Positions 1 to 8,730 of a DNA stretch of 47,776 bases are shown piece after piece. The DNA lies in assembly GCA_017503075.1 (NCBI GenBank), contig JAFVTU010000013.1, positions 1 through 47,776 of the forward strand. Reading direction: 5' to 3'. The position numbers and the translations under genes are program-made. The DNA comes from Paludibacteraceae bacterium. GTDB taxonomy: Bacteria; Bacteroidota; Bacteroidia; Bacteroidales; Paludibacteraceae. Positions within the stretch are counted from its first letter, which is position 1, and each line of letters begins with the position of its first letter. Under the pieces are notes generated by a model. It was not told the DNA's origin. It did no database searches and was given only the letters and a program-made list of their open reading frames with translations.

Positions 1-92
1 GGACCACACCATGGTGCCCAAAAATCTACTACGAGGGGCTTACCCTCTGCTAACAACTCTTGAAAGTTAGCATCTGTAATCTCTTTTGCCAT
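1..92 (-). CDS. trxA: thioredoxin, N-terminal part (cut by window edge)
   Basis: The minus strand from an ATG at 92 reads MAKEITDANFQELL and then VVDFWAPWCGP, up to the window edge. This is the N-terminal strand-helix and the start of the WCGPC redox site of thioredoxin, the cytoplasmic disulfide reductase; the second active-site Cys lies outside the window. It starts 5 bp after the stop of the Clp ATPase gene on the same strand, so it is probably the third gene of the porin-clp-trx transcript. About 30 residues are visible. The family call is firm from the WAPWCGP motif; which thioredoxin paralogue it is cannot be judged. Confidence 0.9.
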   Translation of the reverse strand, partial: MAKEITDANFQELLAEGKPLVVDFWAPWCG

Positions 93-97
93 AATTG

Positions 98-2398
98 TTA
101 TATTTTTATCTTTTTATTTTCAATCTTTCCTTCCAGTAGCATATCTGTAATCGAATCCTCTATGATTGTTTGTATAGCACGCTTCAATGGGCGAGCTCCA
201 TACTTACTATCTTGTGCACTCTCCAAAACACGATGTTTGGTCTTCTTTGTTAGGTACAGAGTGTATCCCATGGCAGCTAAACGTTGTTTTAAGGGGCGTA
301 ATTCAAGCGTCAAAATCTGTGCCAGAGCTTCATCGCTAAGAGGGTGAAATACTGCTATATTATCCAATCGATTGACAAACTCAGGTGGGAAGGTGCGGTT
401 CAGTGCCTTTGTCAGCAGGTGTTCCGACTGTTGCTCATTCATCTCATGGGAGCCAAATCCTATGCCTGTACCAAAATCGTTCAACTGCCGTGTTCCTACA
501 TTGCTAGTCATAATGATAATGGTGTTACGGAAATCCACCACGCGACCCTGACGGTCTGTCAGGCGACCTTCATCCATTACTTGTAGTAGGACATTGAATA
601 TGTCAGCATGAGCTTTCTCTATCTCATCAAATAGGACAATAGAATAGGGCTTACGGCGTACTGCTTCGGTTAATTTGCCACCTTCTTCATGAGCGATATA
701 TCCTGGAGGAGCACCCACTAGCAAACTAACTGTATGCTTCTCAATATATTCTGACATATCAAATCGCACAACTGCCTCTCGATTACCAAACATCTCCTCT
801 GCTAGACATTGTGCTAAATGTGTCTTACCTACCCCCGTAGGACCTAATAGGAAGAACGTACCAATAGGTTTGTTTGGATTGCGTAGTCCCATTCGTGAGC
901 GTTGAATGGCTTTGACAATGGTGTCAATGGCTTTGTCTTGCCCCACGACGCGTTGTTTGAGCACTTTGCCCATATTGCGTAGCTGTTCGCCTTCGGCTTG
1001 CGCCACGCGTTGCACGGGCACGCCTGACATACGACTAACCACAAATGCAACATCCGCTTCGGTTACTATTTCAACTTTATTGGGGAGAACGGAGGCATCG
1101 TGCGTTTCATCAATAACGCTATTATTGATCTTTGCGCGCGATTGCCGAACGTGAGCTCCCGCTTCATCCATGGCGTCAATGGCCTTGTCTGGGAAGAAGC
1201 GATCTGTGATATATCGATCGGTTAATTTGACACATGCGTGCAACGCCTCCTCGGTATATTGCACATGGTGAAATGCGCCATATACTTCGCTGATGCGTGT
1301 GAGTATAGTATAGGTTTCTTCGCTAGAAGTGGGCTGTACCATGACCTTCTGGAAACGCCGCTCCAATGCACCATCTTTCTCAATCGATTTGCGATATTCG
1401 GTGATGGTGGTGGCTCCTATACATTGTACTTCTCCACGTGCTAGTGCTGGTTTCAGAATATTAGCTGCATCCAACGAACCTTGTGCATTACCTGCGCCCA
1501 TGATAGTGTGTATCTCATCCACAAATAGGATAATCTCTGGGTGCTTGTGCAGTTCGTTGATTACCGATTTCATGCGCTCTTCAAACTGACCTCGATAAGT
1601 GGTGCCAGCTACCATGGAGGCAATGTCAAGTGACACAATTCGCTTACCAACTAACGTACTGGCTTCGCCGCTCTCAATGCGCAATGCTAATCCCTCTACA
1701 ATGGCTGACTTGCCTACACCGGGTTCGCCTATTAGGATAGGATTATTCTTCTTGCGGCGAGAGAGGATTTGTACCACGCGTTCCACTTCTGCTTGGCGTC
1801 CTATTACGGGATCTAACTCGCCGTGGCGCGCTTGTGCGGTTAAGTCTCTGCCATACTTATCTAGTGCAGGCGTACCACTTTTACTAGTCTTGGTCCTTTG
1901 TTCTTGGCTCTTGGCTCCCCATTCAAATGGCTGTTCGCCTGCAAATTCTGAATCCAAATTATTACCGTCTTGCGGTAGTGGTTGAGGCTTGGGATAGAGC
2001 AATTCGATGCGCTCATAATCAATACCAAATTGCTGCTCTACGAACATGGTGGGATAATTGACGCGTTCGCGGAGCATACCTAGCAACAGGTGCACCGAAC
2101 CGCATTCTTCCGCATGGTACAGTTTTGCTTCAATAAGCATCAACCTCATTATGCGCTCGCTTGCTCGCGACATTTTTGGAGTTTGACTAGTAGTGGCTTG
2201 CATCAGCCTTTCATCAATGGCGCGCTTGAGTTCCACGGGATTCAGACCTGCTTGCATGAGCAGTTCAAACGCTTTGCCATCAGCCAATCGCAAGATACCA
2301 AGCATCAAGTGGTCAGGCAAAATCTCATTATTACCTAATCGCTGTGCTTCTTGCTGAGCGTATAGGAGGATTGTATGTAAATTGTTTGTTTGTTGCAT
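98..2398 (-). CDS. clpC: ClpA/ClpC-type AAA+ unfoldase of the Clp protease
   Basis: ATP-driven unfoldase that feeds proteins to ClpP in the cytoplasm. The 766-residue product has a double Clp-N repeat at about 1-140, a first AAA+ module with Walker A GEPGVGKS near 224-231 and Walker B (FVDEIHT), and a second module with GPTGVGKT and FDEIEKAH. An IGFG sequence in the second module fits the IGF/L loop that docks on ClpP. The segment between the modules is short and shows no long coiled coil, so the ClpC middle domain seems absent. The linker after the N-domain (about residues 160-180, bases 1895-1918) is low complexity and contains a TTGGCTC heptamer repeat. It lies 14 bp after the porin gene and 5 bp before trxA. 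The name clpC follows usage in this phylum; clpA would fit the architecture equally well. Confidence 0.9.
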   Translation of the reverse strand: MQQTNNLHTILLYAQQEAQRLGNNEILPDHLMLGILRLADGKAFELLMQAGLNPVELKRAIDERLMQATTSQTPKMSRASERIMRLMLIEAKLYHAEECGSVHLLLGMLRERVNYPTMFVEQQFGIDYERIELLYPKPQPLPQDGNNLDSEFAGEQPFEWGAKSQEQRTKTSKSGTPALDKYGRDLTAQARHGELDPVIGRQAEVERVVQILSRRKKNNPILIGEPGVGKSAIVEGLALRIESGEASTLVGKRIVSLDIASMVAGTTYRGQFEERMKSVINELHKHPEIILFVDEIHTIMGAGNAQGSLDAANILKPALARGEVQCIGATTITEYRKSIEKDGALERRFQKVMVQPTSSEETYTILTRISEVYGAFHHVQYTEEALHACVKLTDRYITDRFFPDKAIDAMDEAGAHVRQSRAKINNSVIDETHDASVLPNKVEIVTEADVAFVVSRMSGVPVQRVAQAEGEQLRNMGKVLKQRVVGQDKAIDTIVKAIQRSRMGLRNPNKPIGTFFLLGPTGVGKTHLAQCLAEEMFGNREAVVRFDMSEYIEKHTVSLLVGAPPGYIAHEEGGKLTEAVRRKPYSIVLFDEIEKAHADIFNVLLQVMDEGRLTDRQGRVVDFRNTIIIMTSNVGTRQLNDFGTGIGFGSHEMNEQQSEHLLTKALNRTFPPEFVNRLDNIAVFHPLSDEALAQILTLELRPLKQRLAAMGYTLYLTKKTKHRVLESAQDSKYGARPLKRAIQTIIEDSITDMLLEGKIENKKIKI

Positions 2399-2412
2399 AG
2401 TTATCTAACGTT

Positions 2413-4440
2413 TTACTTATAAAAATGCCATGCAGCTCCTGCGCGGAACATATCTGGTGCCATTGGATAACCTGGCATTTCGTAGTAATGTTTGTTCATA
2501 AACGATGCGTTGAAGTGTTGGTATTGTACAAATAACTTCAGTCGAAGGCTTTTGACATAGAAATTGGCATACACATTCATCACGGGATAGTTGCCTACTT
2601 GTTCTTGGTTTTGCACGCAAAATTGTCCCAACGCAGGGTTTAGGATAGGTGCGTAGTATTTTGTAAAGAAACGCATGTCTACACCTATTTGTGTATCAAG
2701 TGCTTTGAACCAACAACCGTGATAATATAGGTTGTGGTACAGGGTCAATGCAGGTAGTGGTAATAGCTCAGATGATGAGTGCTGATAGATGACATGATTA
2801 TCTAAGTTTACCCAAGGTGTTGTGATGTTGAGTTGCAAATCGGCTGCCAATACCTGAATGTTCTTCTCTGCCTGTTGAGGTAGGCCTTGATTGTCGAAGT
2901 AAATGTGTTTGGTAATATTTTCAAAAGCTACATTCAGTTTGGGCTTTACCCATTGGGTTGGGTAAGCAATTTCTCCGCTAATATGCAGGCGGAGTGTTTT
3001 TTGAAAGTCATTATCCCAACGATAGTGGTTGCTGCGGTAGTGCTGCAGGTAATAGTCAGGTGTCTCACTTCTAAAGAATGCTTTTGCAGCGATAGTCATG
3101 GAGTCTTTGCCTAGGCGGAATCCTGCATCCAAATGTCCATTCACTTGAAACTCGCCCAACTTGTATCCTACCAAGCAGACATTACCGTCAAATCCGTAAT
3201 GAATATATTGCCCGCGATGCTTGTATAGCGCACCTCCAATGTAGGTATTGTTTGTCCAGCGAGTACCATACAGCGAATCTGGCATTAGGTGTAATGTGTT
3301 GGCTAGCACATCGCTATACGGATTGCTTTGTGGGAAAGGACTAAGATTTACGATATTTTCTGCTTGTCCGATGGCTAAAATATGACGCTGACACTCATTC
3401 ATAGCATACACCATTGCTCCAAACTTCAACCATGTGTTAAATTCCTCCTCGAATGTCACAGCCAATGTGTTCTTGATAGTTAAACATGCGGCAGAGTCGT
3501 TCGTAGCTTTTGGATTACGATATTGATTGGGCAGAATGCTTTGTGTCGCGGATTTCTCAATATATCGTTTTGTAGCATCGTTTACCTCAAATATATGTCG
3601 GAAGGTAGTTACAGGCACATATTCAATCTTTATGGAGTCTTTCTTCACCCATTTTCCCTCTTCATCTCGTTCTCGATAATTCACTTTGCGCTCGCGCTCT
3701 ACACAGATACTATAGTAATGGTTTAAGTATCCTGATAAGTAGCGTAATCCTGACATACCTTGCATGTTTACGGGCATGTCTTCGGGGCTTAGGACACCTT
3801 GCAAGTCATCTGGATTCATCAAACCGCCATTCTCGAAGTTGCTCAGCGTGTTCCATGTGAACGATGATTGCAGCGAGTAATGATCACCGTTGTACGAGCC
3901 AAATACGGAACCGAATACCGTTTTTCCTTCTTGGTTGGCAAACCTACCATACGAGTTTAAGTAGTCTATGGTCATGCCTAGATTCGTTCGGCGACTAACA
4001 TTGCCCGTAAACGAGAAACTAATATCGTTTTGATCTAGGTTGGTGACAAATCCTTTCTTGTACGCAATAGTGGAGTAGGGGGTAGTGGTATGATAATACT
4101 TCACTTGTTGCGGAGTGATGATATAAGGAGTATATGGATCAGCAAATAGAAAATCTACTGTTTTCTGCCTAGCAAAATAGATACGCGATTGGCTAGGTGT
4201 GATTAAGTTAGAATTGCTAATGTTGGAGATAGAGTAATCATTCAGTTTGTCGCGCATAGGTAGATGCATGTATGTGGAATCTATGCCCGATAGGGTATCG
4301 GCAACGCCAGTCCATGGGTCTAGCTGCCATGCACGCATGATGGTAGGTACAGGCTTATCTGCGGCTAGCGAAGCAATCGCGCTGCACACAATCAGTATGC
4401 AACTGCAGATAAAGCGTGATATGTCCTTATGATAAACCAA
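2413..4440 (-). CDS. putative outer-membrane porin (Porin_10-like)
   Basis: A 675-residue protein with an N-terminal signal peptide (hydrophobic stretch ending near SLAADKP). The rest is rich in alternating aromatic and polar strands and ends in an aromatic residue followed by Lys (AWHFYK), as in outer-membrane beta-barrels. The early part with DPWTGVADTL and the following YFARQKTVDFLFADPYTP segment resembles the Bacteroidota putative porin family (Pfam Porin_10), recognised from memory. Expected location is the outer membrane; the substrate is unknown. It is the first gene behind the promoter at 4486-4516, and clp and trxA follow closely, so a basic stress and envelope operon is plausible. 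Confidence 0.7.
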   Translation of the reverse strand: MVYHKDISRFICSCILIVCSAIASLAADKPVPTIMRAWQLDPWTGVADTLSGIDSTYMHLPMRDKLNDYSISNISNSNLITPSQSRIYFARQKTVDFLFADPYTPYIITPQQVKYYHTTTPYSTIAYKKGFVTNLDQNDISFSFTGNVSRRTNLGMTIDYLNSYGRFANQEGKTVFGSVFGSYNGDHYSLQSSFTWNTLSNFENGGLMNPDDLQGVLSPEDMPVNMQGMSGLRYLSGYLNHYYSICVERERKVNYRERDEEGKWVKKDSIKIEYVPVTTFRHIFEVNDATKRYIEKSATQSILPNQYRNPKATNDSAACLTIKNTLAVTFEEEFNTWLKFGAMVYAMNECQRHILAIGQAENIVNLSPFPQSNPYSDVLANTLHLMPDSLYGTRWTNNTYIGGALYKHRGQYIHYGFDGNVCLVGYKLGEFQVNGHLDAGFRLGKDSMTIAAKAFFRSETPDYYLQHYRSNHYRWDNDFQKTLRLHISGEIAYPTQWVKPKLNVAFENITKHIYFDNQGLPQQAEKNIQVLAADLQLNITTPWVNLDNHVIYQHSSSELLPLPALTLYHNLYYHGCWFKALDTQIGVDMRFFTKYYAPILNPALGQFCVQNQEQVGNYPVMNVYANFYVKSLRLKLFVQYQHFNASFMNKHYYEMPGYPMAPDMFRAGAAWHFYK

Positions 4441-4463
4441 GTCAGTATTTTTTTACAACATCT

Positions 4464-4483
4464 CCCCAAATTAAAATTTGGGG
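4464..4483 (-). other. perfect hairpin at the predicted 5' end of the porin mRNA
   Basis: CCCCAAATT-AA-AATTTGGGG is a perfect 9-bp stem. It lies right after the -7 box of the minus-strand promoter, so the transcript would begin with or just inside this stem. It could protect the mRNA from 5' decay. Function is inferred only. Confidence 0.5.
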
Positions 4484-4485
4484 TG

Positions 4486-4516
4486 CAAAGATACAACAAA
4501 AAATGCACATACGCAA
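4486..4516 (-). promoter_or_regulatory. promoter of the porin-clp-trxA transcript
   Basis: TATCTTTG (reverse strand of CAAAGATA, 4486-4493) with TTG 20 bp upstream (4514-4516). This matches the Bacteroidota consensus TTG-N19/20-TAnnTTTG. Confidence 0.8.
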
Positions 4517-4882
4517 GTAAAATCAATAAATTCGCCATTTTTCTTCTCCTATTTTCCATTTGTTCCCCCATTGTATGTTACCTATTTGCCTCCTATCTCC
4601 ATTGTAACCTCATCGGTAAGGGCTTATAGTGCCTTATTTCACATATGTTTGAATTATAGTTTCGTAAAAATGTGATAGCATCCTGCGAAATACGAACATT
4701 AAAGACCTTTACTTTAGTTTTTGGTAATAGTTTTTGTTTTCAATTGCTTTTTTCGAGGTTCTATGAGTGCTACGAATAGTGCGGTTATTGTCTGGTTATT
4801 GTGTGGTAATAGTGCGGTGCGAGCAGAGCACCTAAAAAACATCGCGAGTAATTCTGCATCATAATATTGTCAGGCACGAAAA
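4517..4882. other. intergenic stretch with no recognised gene
   Basis: About 365 bp between the divergent porin and flavodiiron promoters. I see only short AT-rich sequence and two loose copies of an AATAGTGCGGT motif (near 4773 and 4807). No ORF with convincing features, RNA gene or strong hairpin was recognised. Confidence 0.5.
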
Positions 4883-4913
4883 TTGTATATCTCAAAAAAA
4901 AGTAGTACCTTTG
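4883..4913 (+). promoter_or_regulatory. promoter of the flavodiiron protein gene
   Basis: TACCTTTG at 4906-4913 with TTG at 4883-4885, spacing 20. The box overlaps an in-frame TTG at 4911, which therefore cannot be the start codon; the ATG at 4944 is used instead. Confidence 0.85.
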
Positions 4914-4943
4914 CAGCGAAATTATAAACAAAAATATACGAAT

Positions 4944-6092
4944 ATGTACAGCAATAAAATACAATATATCGGTTGCGATGATGCAACATTGGATTTGTTT
5001 GAGAGTCAATATCCCTTATCGGATGGCATGTGCTACAATAGTTACCTGCTTTGTGGCGAGAAAACAGCCGTAATGGATAGCGTAGATGCCAGAAAAACAG
5101 ATGAGTGGCTGCAAAAACTGAAAGCGGAAAGCGAAAAACTGAAAACTAGCATTGACTATCTGATTATACAACACATGGAACCCGATCATAGTGGGTCAAT
5201 CGGTGCCTTCTTGGAGCAATACCCCAACGCTACCATTGTGGGCAGCAAAGCTGTATTGCAGTTTATGGAGCAGTTTGGTTACAAGCCACAAAACACACTA
5301 ATGATAAAAGCAGGCGATACACTCGACTTGGGCGGACTAACATTGCACTTCATCGCAGCACCAATGGTGCATTGGCCCGAAGTGATGATGAGTTATTGCC
5401 CTGAAGAGAAAACACTCTTCTCGGCAGATGCGTTTGGCTCGTTCGGTGTGCGCAATGCACACCCCAACAATTGGACAGACGAAGCCCGCCGTTACTACAC
5501 AAATATCTGTGGCAAGTATGGTATACCCGTGAGCATGGTACTGAGCAAGATACATAATTTAGACATCCAAACCATCGCACCGCTGCATGGTTGCGTGCTT
5601 GATAGCGAACAATTAGCAGAAGCCCTGCGACTATACGGCATTTGGAGTAGTTATGCCGTGGAGAGCGAGGGTGTACTGGTTGCACATGCTTCGATACATG
5701 GCAACACCGCCAAAGTGGCGCACCGCGTAGCAGAAGCTCTACGCGCTAAAGGCATAGAAGTGAAAGAGATAGACCTCTGCCGAAGCGACGTGTCAGAGGC
5801 AGTGAGCCAAGCGTTCCGATATGGCAAGATGGTGTTATGCGCATCCAGTTATGATTCGGGCGTCTTCCCGCCCATGCATATCTTCCTATACAAACTGGGT
5901 ATCAAGGGCTATCAGTCACGCCGCGTGGCACTGGTTGAGAACGGCACATGGGCACCTACCGCAGGCAAGACCATGCACGGCATGTTGGAAACGATGAAGA
6001 ATATCGACATTGTAGAACCTACCCTCACAATCCGCAGCGCGTGGAAAGAGGAATACGAAGAGCAATTGCAGACCTTACTGGAAAAAATCTAA
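4944..6092 (+). CDS. A-type flavoprotein / flavodiiron protein (O2 or NO reductase)
   Basis: Cytoplasmic enzyme of 382 residues that reduces O2 to water and/or NO to N2O with a diiron site and FMN. The N-terminal metallo-beta-lactamase-like half has the iron-ligand motif HMEPDH (the H-x-E-x-D-H signature) and later conserved His residues in APMVHWPE and LHGC. The C-terminal flavodoxin half starts near ASIHGNTAKVA, the FMN phosphate loop. The start at 4944 is chosen because a promoter box covers the upstream TTG. A short repeat of LKAESEKLKT type at bases 5113-5147 makes an extra charged loop. The gene stands alone; its stop overlaps the stop codon of the pseudogene on the other strand. A role in oxygen protection of an anaerobe is the family expectation. 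Confidence 0.92.
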   Translation: MYSNKIQYIGCDDATLDLFESQYPLSDGMCYNSYLLCGEKTAVMDSVDARKTDEWLQKLKAESEKLKTSIDYLIIQHMEPDHSGSIGAFLEQYPNATIVGSKAVLQFMEQFGYKPQNTLMIKAGDTLDLGGLTLHFIAAPMVHWPEVMMSYCPEEKTLFSADAFGSFGVRNAHPNNWTDEARRYYTNICGKYGIPVSMVLSKIHNLDIQTIAPLHGCVLDSEQLAEALRLYGIWSSYAVESEGVLVAHASIHGNTAKVAHRVAEALRAKGIEVKEIDLCRSDVSEAVSQAFRYGKMVLCASSYDSGVFPPMHIFLYKLGIKGYQSRRVALVENGTWAPTAGKTMHGMLETMKNIDIVEPTLTIRSAWKEEYEEQLQTLLEKI

Positions 6093-6500
6093 CCAAGCGA
6101 TATCTTGAATAGTTTGTCTATATGTCCGCTATGAATCATCTCTTGAGTGGGGAGATGGTGCATGGTGGGCGTGAGTGCAATCGTATCGCAGAGCGACTGG
6201 GCAATATCTAGTTCGTGGGTGGAGAACATGATGCACTTGTTGTCCTTATATGCCAAATCGGCCAGCAAATGGCATAGTTCATATCGGTTGGGCATGTCCA
6301 AAAACGAAGTGGGTTCATCAAGCAAGATAATAGGCGTCTGTTGAGCCAATCAATCGCCTCATCTTCTGCTTGCATACGACCTATCCAATTGGTGTAAGGA
6401 GCCCTGCCAAGAGCCACTACATCCCGGCACGAGAGATGAGCGATGCGGATACGTTCGGTAGTCACGAAAGCCACCTGTTGCGCAAGTTGCTGCGGTTGCT
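6089..6500 (-). pseudogene. decayed second copy of the B12 ABC ATPase (btuD remnant)
   Basis: This stretch is a close nucleotide copy of the btuD gene at 8731-9240. It keeps the Q-loop region (QQVAFVTTERIRIA), the Walker B segment (PIILLDEPTSFLD) and the switch His (STHELDIAQ). It has lost everything upstream of the Q-loop region, including Walker A. About 97 net bases are also missing near 6347-6356 compared with 8997-9102, which removes the LSGGQ-type signature (SDGECQRV) and shifts the frame. A 6-base in-frame deletion occurs near 6172. The two reading pieces are 6208-6528 and 6089-6349. It cannot make a working ATPase. It lies just outside the plus-strand cobalamin riboswitch, so it marks an old duplication or rearrangement at the edge of the B12 locus. 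Confidence 0.88.
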
Positions 6501-6617
6501 TCCAATAAAATACGTTCCAACAACGCATTATTCCAATACTTCTGTGATTATAGATAGGCCAATAACTTATTGAAAAATTCTAATTTTAGAAATTCCTAAA
6601 AAAAACTGCTTATTTTC

Positions 6618-6648
6618 TTGCGTATATGCTTTTTTTGTTGTACCTTTG
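6618..6648 (+). promoter_or_regulatory. promoter of the plus-strand cobalamin riboswitch transcript
   Basis: TACCTTTG at 6641-6648 with TTG at 6618-6620, spacing 20. The aptamer begins immediately downstream. Confidence 0.85.
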
Positions 6649-6651
6649 CAC

Positions 6652-6806
6652 CGCATTCAGTCAAGGGAAGCAGGTGTAATTCCTGCACAGTCCCGCTGCT
6701 GTGATTCGCAATCATGTCGCTAACTCTTTATGTCACTGGCGTTTATGCTGGGAAGGCAAGCGATAATGAGCGATAAGTCAGAAGACCTGCTGCGTGCCAC
6801 CAACGA
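6652..6806 (+). promoter_or_regulatory. cobalamin riboswitch (upstream of the DUF4465 gene)
   Basis: The sequence contains the conserved aptamer blocks in order: GGGAAgcaGGTGtAAtTCC, then CAGTCCCGCtgCTGTGA, later CTGGGAAGGC, and the B12 box AAGTCAGAAGACCTGC at 6775-6790. The family senses adenosylcobalamin or related corrinoids and usually switches genes off when B12 is plentiful. The start codon of the next gene is about 350 bp away, unusually far, and a second structured element lies in between. Confidence 0.93.
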
Positions 6807-6977
6807 GGAGTTGGTGAAGTTGAACGCTCTCGGGGAATCGAGCCAACGACAATGACGCAAAGGTTTTCAATATTATCTATGGTACGCTTGTACGCGTATA
6901 GGTATTTGATAGATGTATCAAGTACCCATTTGTTGTGTCCGATGGTCAGTGTGTTTCTCGGGAGTCAAAATCCCTAT

Positions 6978-7055
6978 CCACACACCCCTGACTATCAACC
7001 TGCCATGTTACTTCGCATTTGGGAAAATCCGAAGTAGATGGTCAGGGAGGTGTGG
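6978..7055 (+). other. large branched stem-loop in the DUF4465 leader
   Basis: The arms CCACAC..CCCTGACTATC (6978-6996) and GATGGTCAGGG..GGTGTGG (7037-7055) pair over 19 positions with one two-base internal mismatch and one G-U. A second stem TACTTCG/CGAAGTA (7009-7015 with 7030-7036) stacks inside, with a 12-nt one-sided bulge. There is no T-tract after it, so it is not a simple terminator. It could be part of a riboswitch expression platform or an independent RNA element. A 61-codon ORF (6852-7037) overlaps it but shows no protein-like features. Confidence 0.6.
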
Positions 7056-7070
7056 TTATACACGCAAAAC

Positions 7071-7118
7071 AACCGTTGAACAATGTTGAACTACTGTTGA
7101 ACAATGTTGAACCATTTT
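7071..7118 (+). repeat. GTTGAACAAT-type 10/11-nt tandem repeat
   Basis: Four imperfect units (GTTGAACAAT, GTTGAACTACT, GTTGAACAAT, GTTGAACCATT) just before the DUF4465 start codon. A related array stands between cysS and the DUF5715 gene (24188-24232). Confidence 0.75.
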
Positions 7119-7144
7119 GTATAACCCTTTAAACAACAAACAAG

Positions 7145-8095
7145 ATGAAAAAGATTTTCTTTTTTGGGGCATTATGCCTGATGAATGTGGCCCTAATGGC
7201 TGAGAACTACGAGTTACGAACCCTGACCTTCGAGGATGCGGATGCTAAGTTTGCGCCCTACACCCTCGAGTATGCCAACAAGACCATCTCCACATGGTCC
7301 GACCTCGTGGACGACGCGCAGTACAATGGCACACTTACCTACACCTCTGGCGGTGTTTATACATGGTGCGATGCAGAAAACACCCTGCTAACCCACAGTT
7401 TTACAGCACCTTATTGGAGCGGTGGACATGCTATCTCTAACTTCACCAACCCTGGCTTTACCAACAATGACCTACCCGCCAATACCGCATGGTACGAACT
7501 CCAATTCGCTACTCTCCACGGCGGCAATAATGGCTCCAAGAACTTCTGCGTACACAACGGATATGTAGATGACTATAATTCGGCTTACACTACCTACCAA
7601 ACGATTGCTTTCGCTGATGGCAAAGCGCGTGTGATTGATCACATGTATGTCACCAATATCTGTTACACTCTCAACTCGCTCGTGTATGGCGATGGATTTA
7701 ATCCTCCAGCTACTGACACAACTACTTTCCATATTGTGGCTATCGGTCAAGATGCCAATGGCAATGAGATCAGCCGCACATCGTTTGCGCTCTATTTGGG
7801 CAAGGACAGCGTAGTTACCACTTGGCAGAAATGGGATTTGTCGGTTTTGGGCGAAGTGGTGTCGGTTGGCTTCAACCTCGTTGGTTCAGCAGATTTGTAT
7901 GGTGATTGGGGTTTGAACGCACCTGGCTATTTCGCCTATGATGACGTAGCCGTTCGATTTGATAAGAACGACCAAACAGCAGTAAATAACCTTGTCGTAC
8001 CATCGTCTAACGGCAAAAAAATGCTCATGAACGGACAAATCGTTATCCTTCGCGAAGGCAAAACTTACACAATAATGGGACAAGAGTTGAAGTAA
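7145..8095 (+). CDS. DUF4465 secreted protein under cobalamin riboswitch control
   Basis: A 316-residue exported protein with a signal peptide (MKKIFFFGALCLMNVALMAE). The body (about 25-280) has the DUF4465 pattern: early FED and W-rich strands, YWSGG, GFTNNDLP, the ITNICYTLNSLVYGDGF-like strand pair and a closing APGYFAYDDV. This fits a jelly-roll-like lectin fold, recognised from memory. The last 27 residues after NGKKMLMNGQIVILREGKTY resemble the short C-terminal tail found on many exported Bacteroidota proteins, possibly a type IX sorting or anchoring signal. There is no lipobox Cys. Because it follows a B12 riboswitch and faces the btu operon, I infer a role in capturing corrinoids outside the cell, perhaps analogous to BtuG/BtuH proteins. 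That role is not shown by sequence alone. Confidence 0.8.
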   Translation: MKKIFFFGALCLMNVALMAENYELRTLTFEDADAKFAPYTLEYANKTISTWSDLVDDAQYNGTLTYTSGGVYTWCDAENTLLTHSFTAPYWSGGHAISNFTNPGFTNNDLPANTAWYELQFATLHGGNNGSKNFCVHNGYVDDYNSAYTTYQTIAFADGKARVIDHMYVTNICYTLNSLVYGDGFNPPATDTTTFHIVAIGQDANGNEISRTSFALYLGKDSVVTTWQKWDLSVLGEVVSVGFNLVGSADLYGDWGLNAPGYFAYDDVAVRFDKNDQTAVNNLVVPSSNGKKMLMNGQIVILREGKTYTIMGQELK

Positions 8096-8122
8096 AGTCA
8101 AGAATAGTAACTTTCCACTAAG

Positions 8123-8155
8123 TCACTCCGTTGTCAATTCTTGATGGCGGAGTGA
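8123..8155. terminator. terminator hairpin between convergent DUF4465 and DUF2284 genes
   Basis: TCACTCCG (8123-8130) pairs with CGGAGTGA (8148-8155), with an inner TCAA/TTGA stem and TTCTTTC behind it on the plus strand. It could serve both converging transcripts. Confidence 0.6.
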
Positions 8156-8160
8156 TTCTT

Positions 8161-8718
8161 TCATAACTGGATGTGCTTTTCGTTGTGGAATAGACCACAA
8201 ACCAACAGGAGGTATTCGGGCATGTGGCCATCTTTGCCCCAAAGCAGATCAAGACCAAACAACTCTTTGGTCGTCCTACTAATATCAAATCCATAGCCCT
8301 CCAGCGAAGGGCGTACACATTTTGGATGACGACATGGCAGGCCATTGGCGCGTGTGCATGTGCCCTCTGGACAATGTAGACAACTACCCACATACGCGGC
8401 GGAAAGAGCGTTGTATTGTTGTTCTAAATCCAAGAGTTTCTTCTCCAATCTAATTCTTTCTGGGCGAATGAGTTCGCGAGAAACAGTAATTGGCAAAGCG
8501 GTATCCGATGGCGTGATTTTGCATACAATCAATAGCAAATTGTGGTATTGACTTAGGCGTTGCTCAACATCAAAACCAAAGGGCGGACATGCCCAACTCT
8601 TGGCATAATTGGGGCACGCCTTGCAGTAAGTGCCAAAGCGTTCAGCATCGCGGTAGTGATTCAGATATTCCGAAACTGAGATTTGCTTTGTGTAATATTG
8701 TGTAGAGTAGTTTAGCAT
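8161..8718 (-). CDS. Cys-rich DUF2284 predicted metal-binding protein
   Basis: A 185-residue cytoplasmic protein with no signal peptide or membrane segment. It has two Cys clusters: CKACPNY..SWACPP near residues 32-46 and CLHCPEGTC..PCRHPKCVRPS near residues 117-138. This is the DUF2284 (predicted metal-binding) pattern, probably an Fe-S cluster or zinc site. It starts 12 bp after btuD as the last gene of the riboswitch-controlled B12 operon, before a terminator. Its job is unknown. Being at the end of the uptake operon suggests a link with corrinoid handling after import, for example a redox or cofactor-related step, but this is inference from position. Confidence 0.8.
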   Translation of the reverse strand: MLNYSTQYYTKQISVSEYLNHYRDAERFGTYCKACPNYAKSWACPPFGFDVEQRLSQYHNLLLIVCKITPSDTALPITVSRELIRPERIRLEKKLLDLEQQYNALSAAYVGSCLHCPEGTCTRANGLPCRHPKCVRPSLEGYGFDISRTTKELFGLDLLWGKDGHMPEYLLLVCGLFHNEKHIQL

Positions 8719-8730
8719 TGTGTAGCGTGA

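Noticed and set aside
6852-7037. 61-codon ORF behind the first riboswitch
   Set aside because: Overlaps a strong RNA stem and shows no domain or signal peptide; kept only as part of the leader finding.
7071-7118. TTGAAC repeats considered as a CRISPR-like array
   Set aside because: Units of 10-11 nt follow each other without spacers and no cas genes are present.
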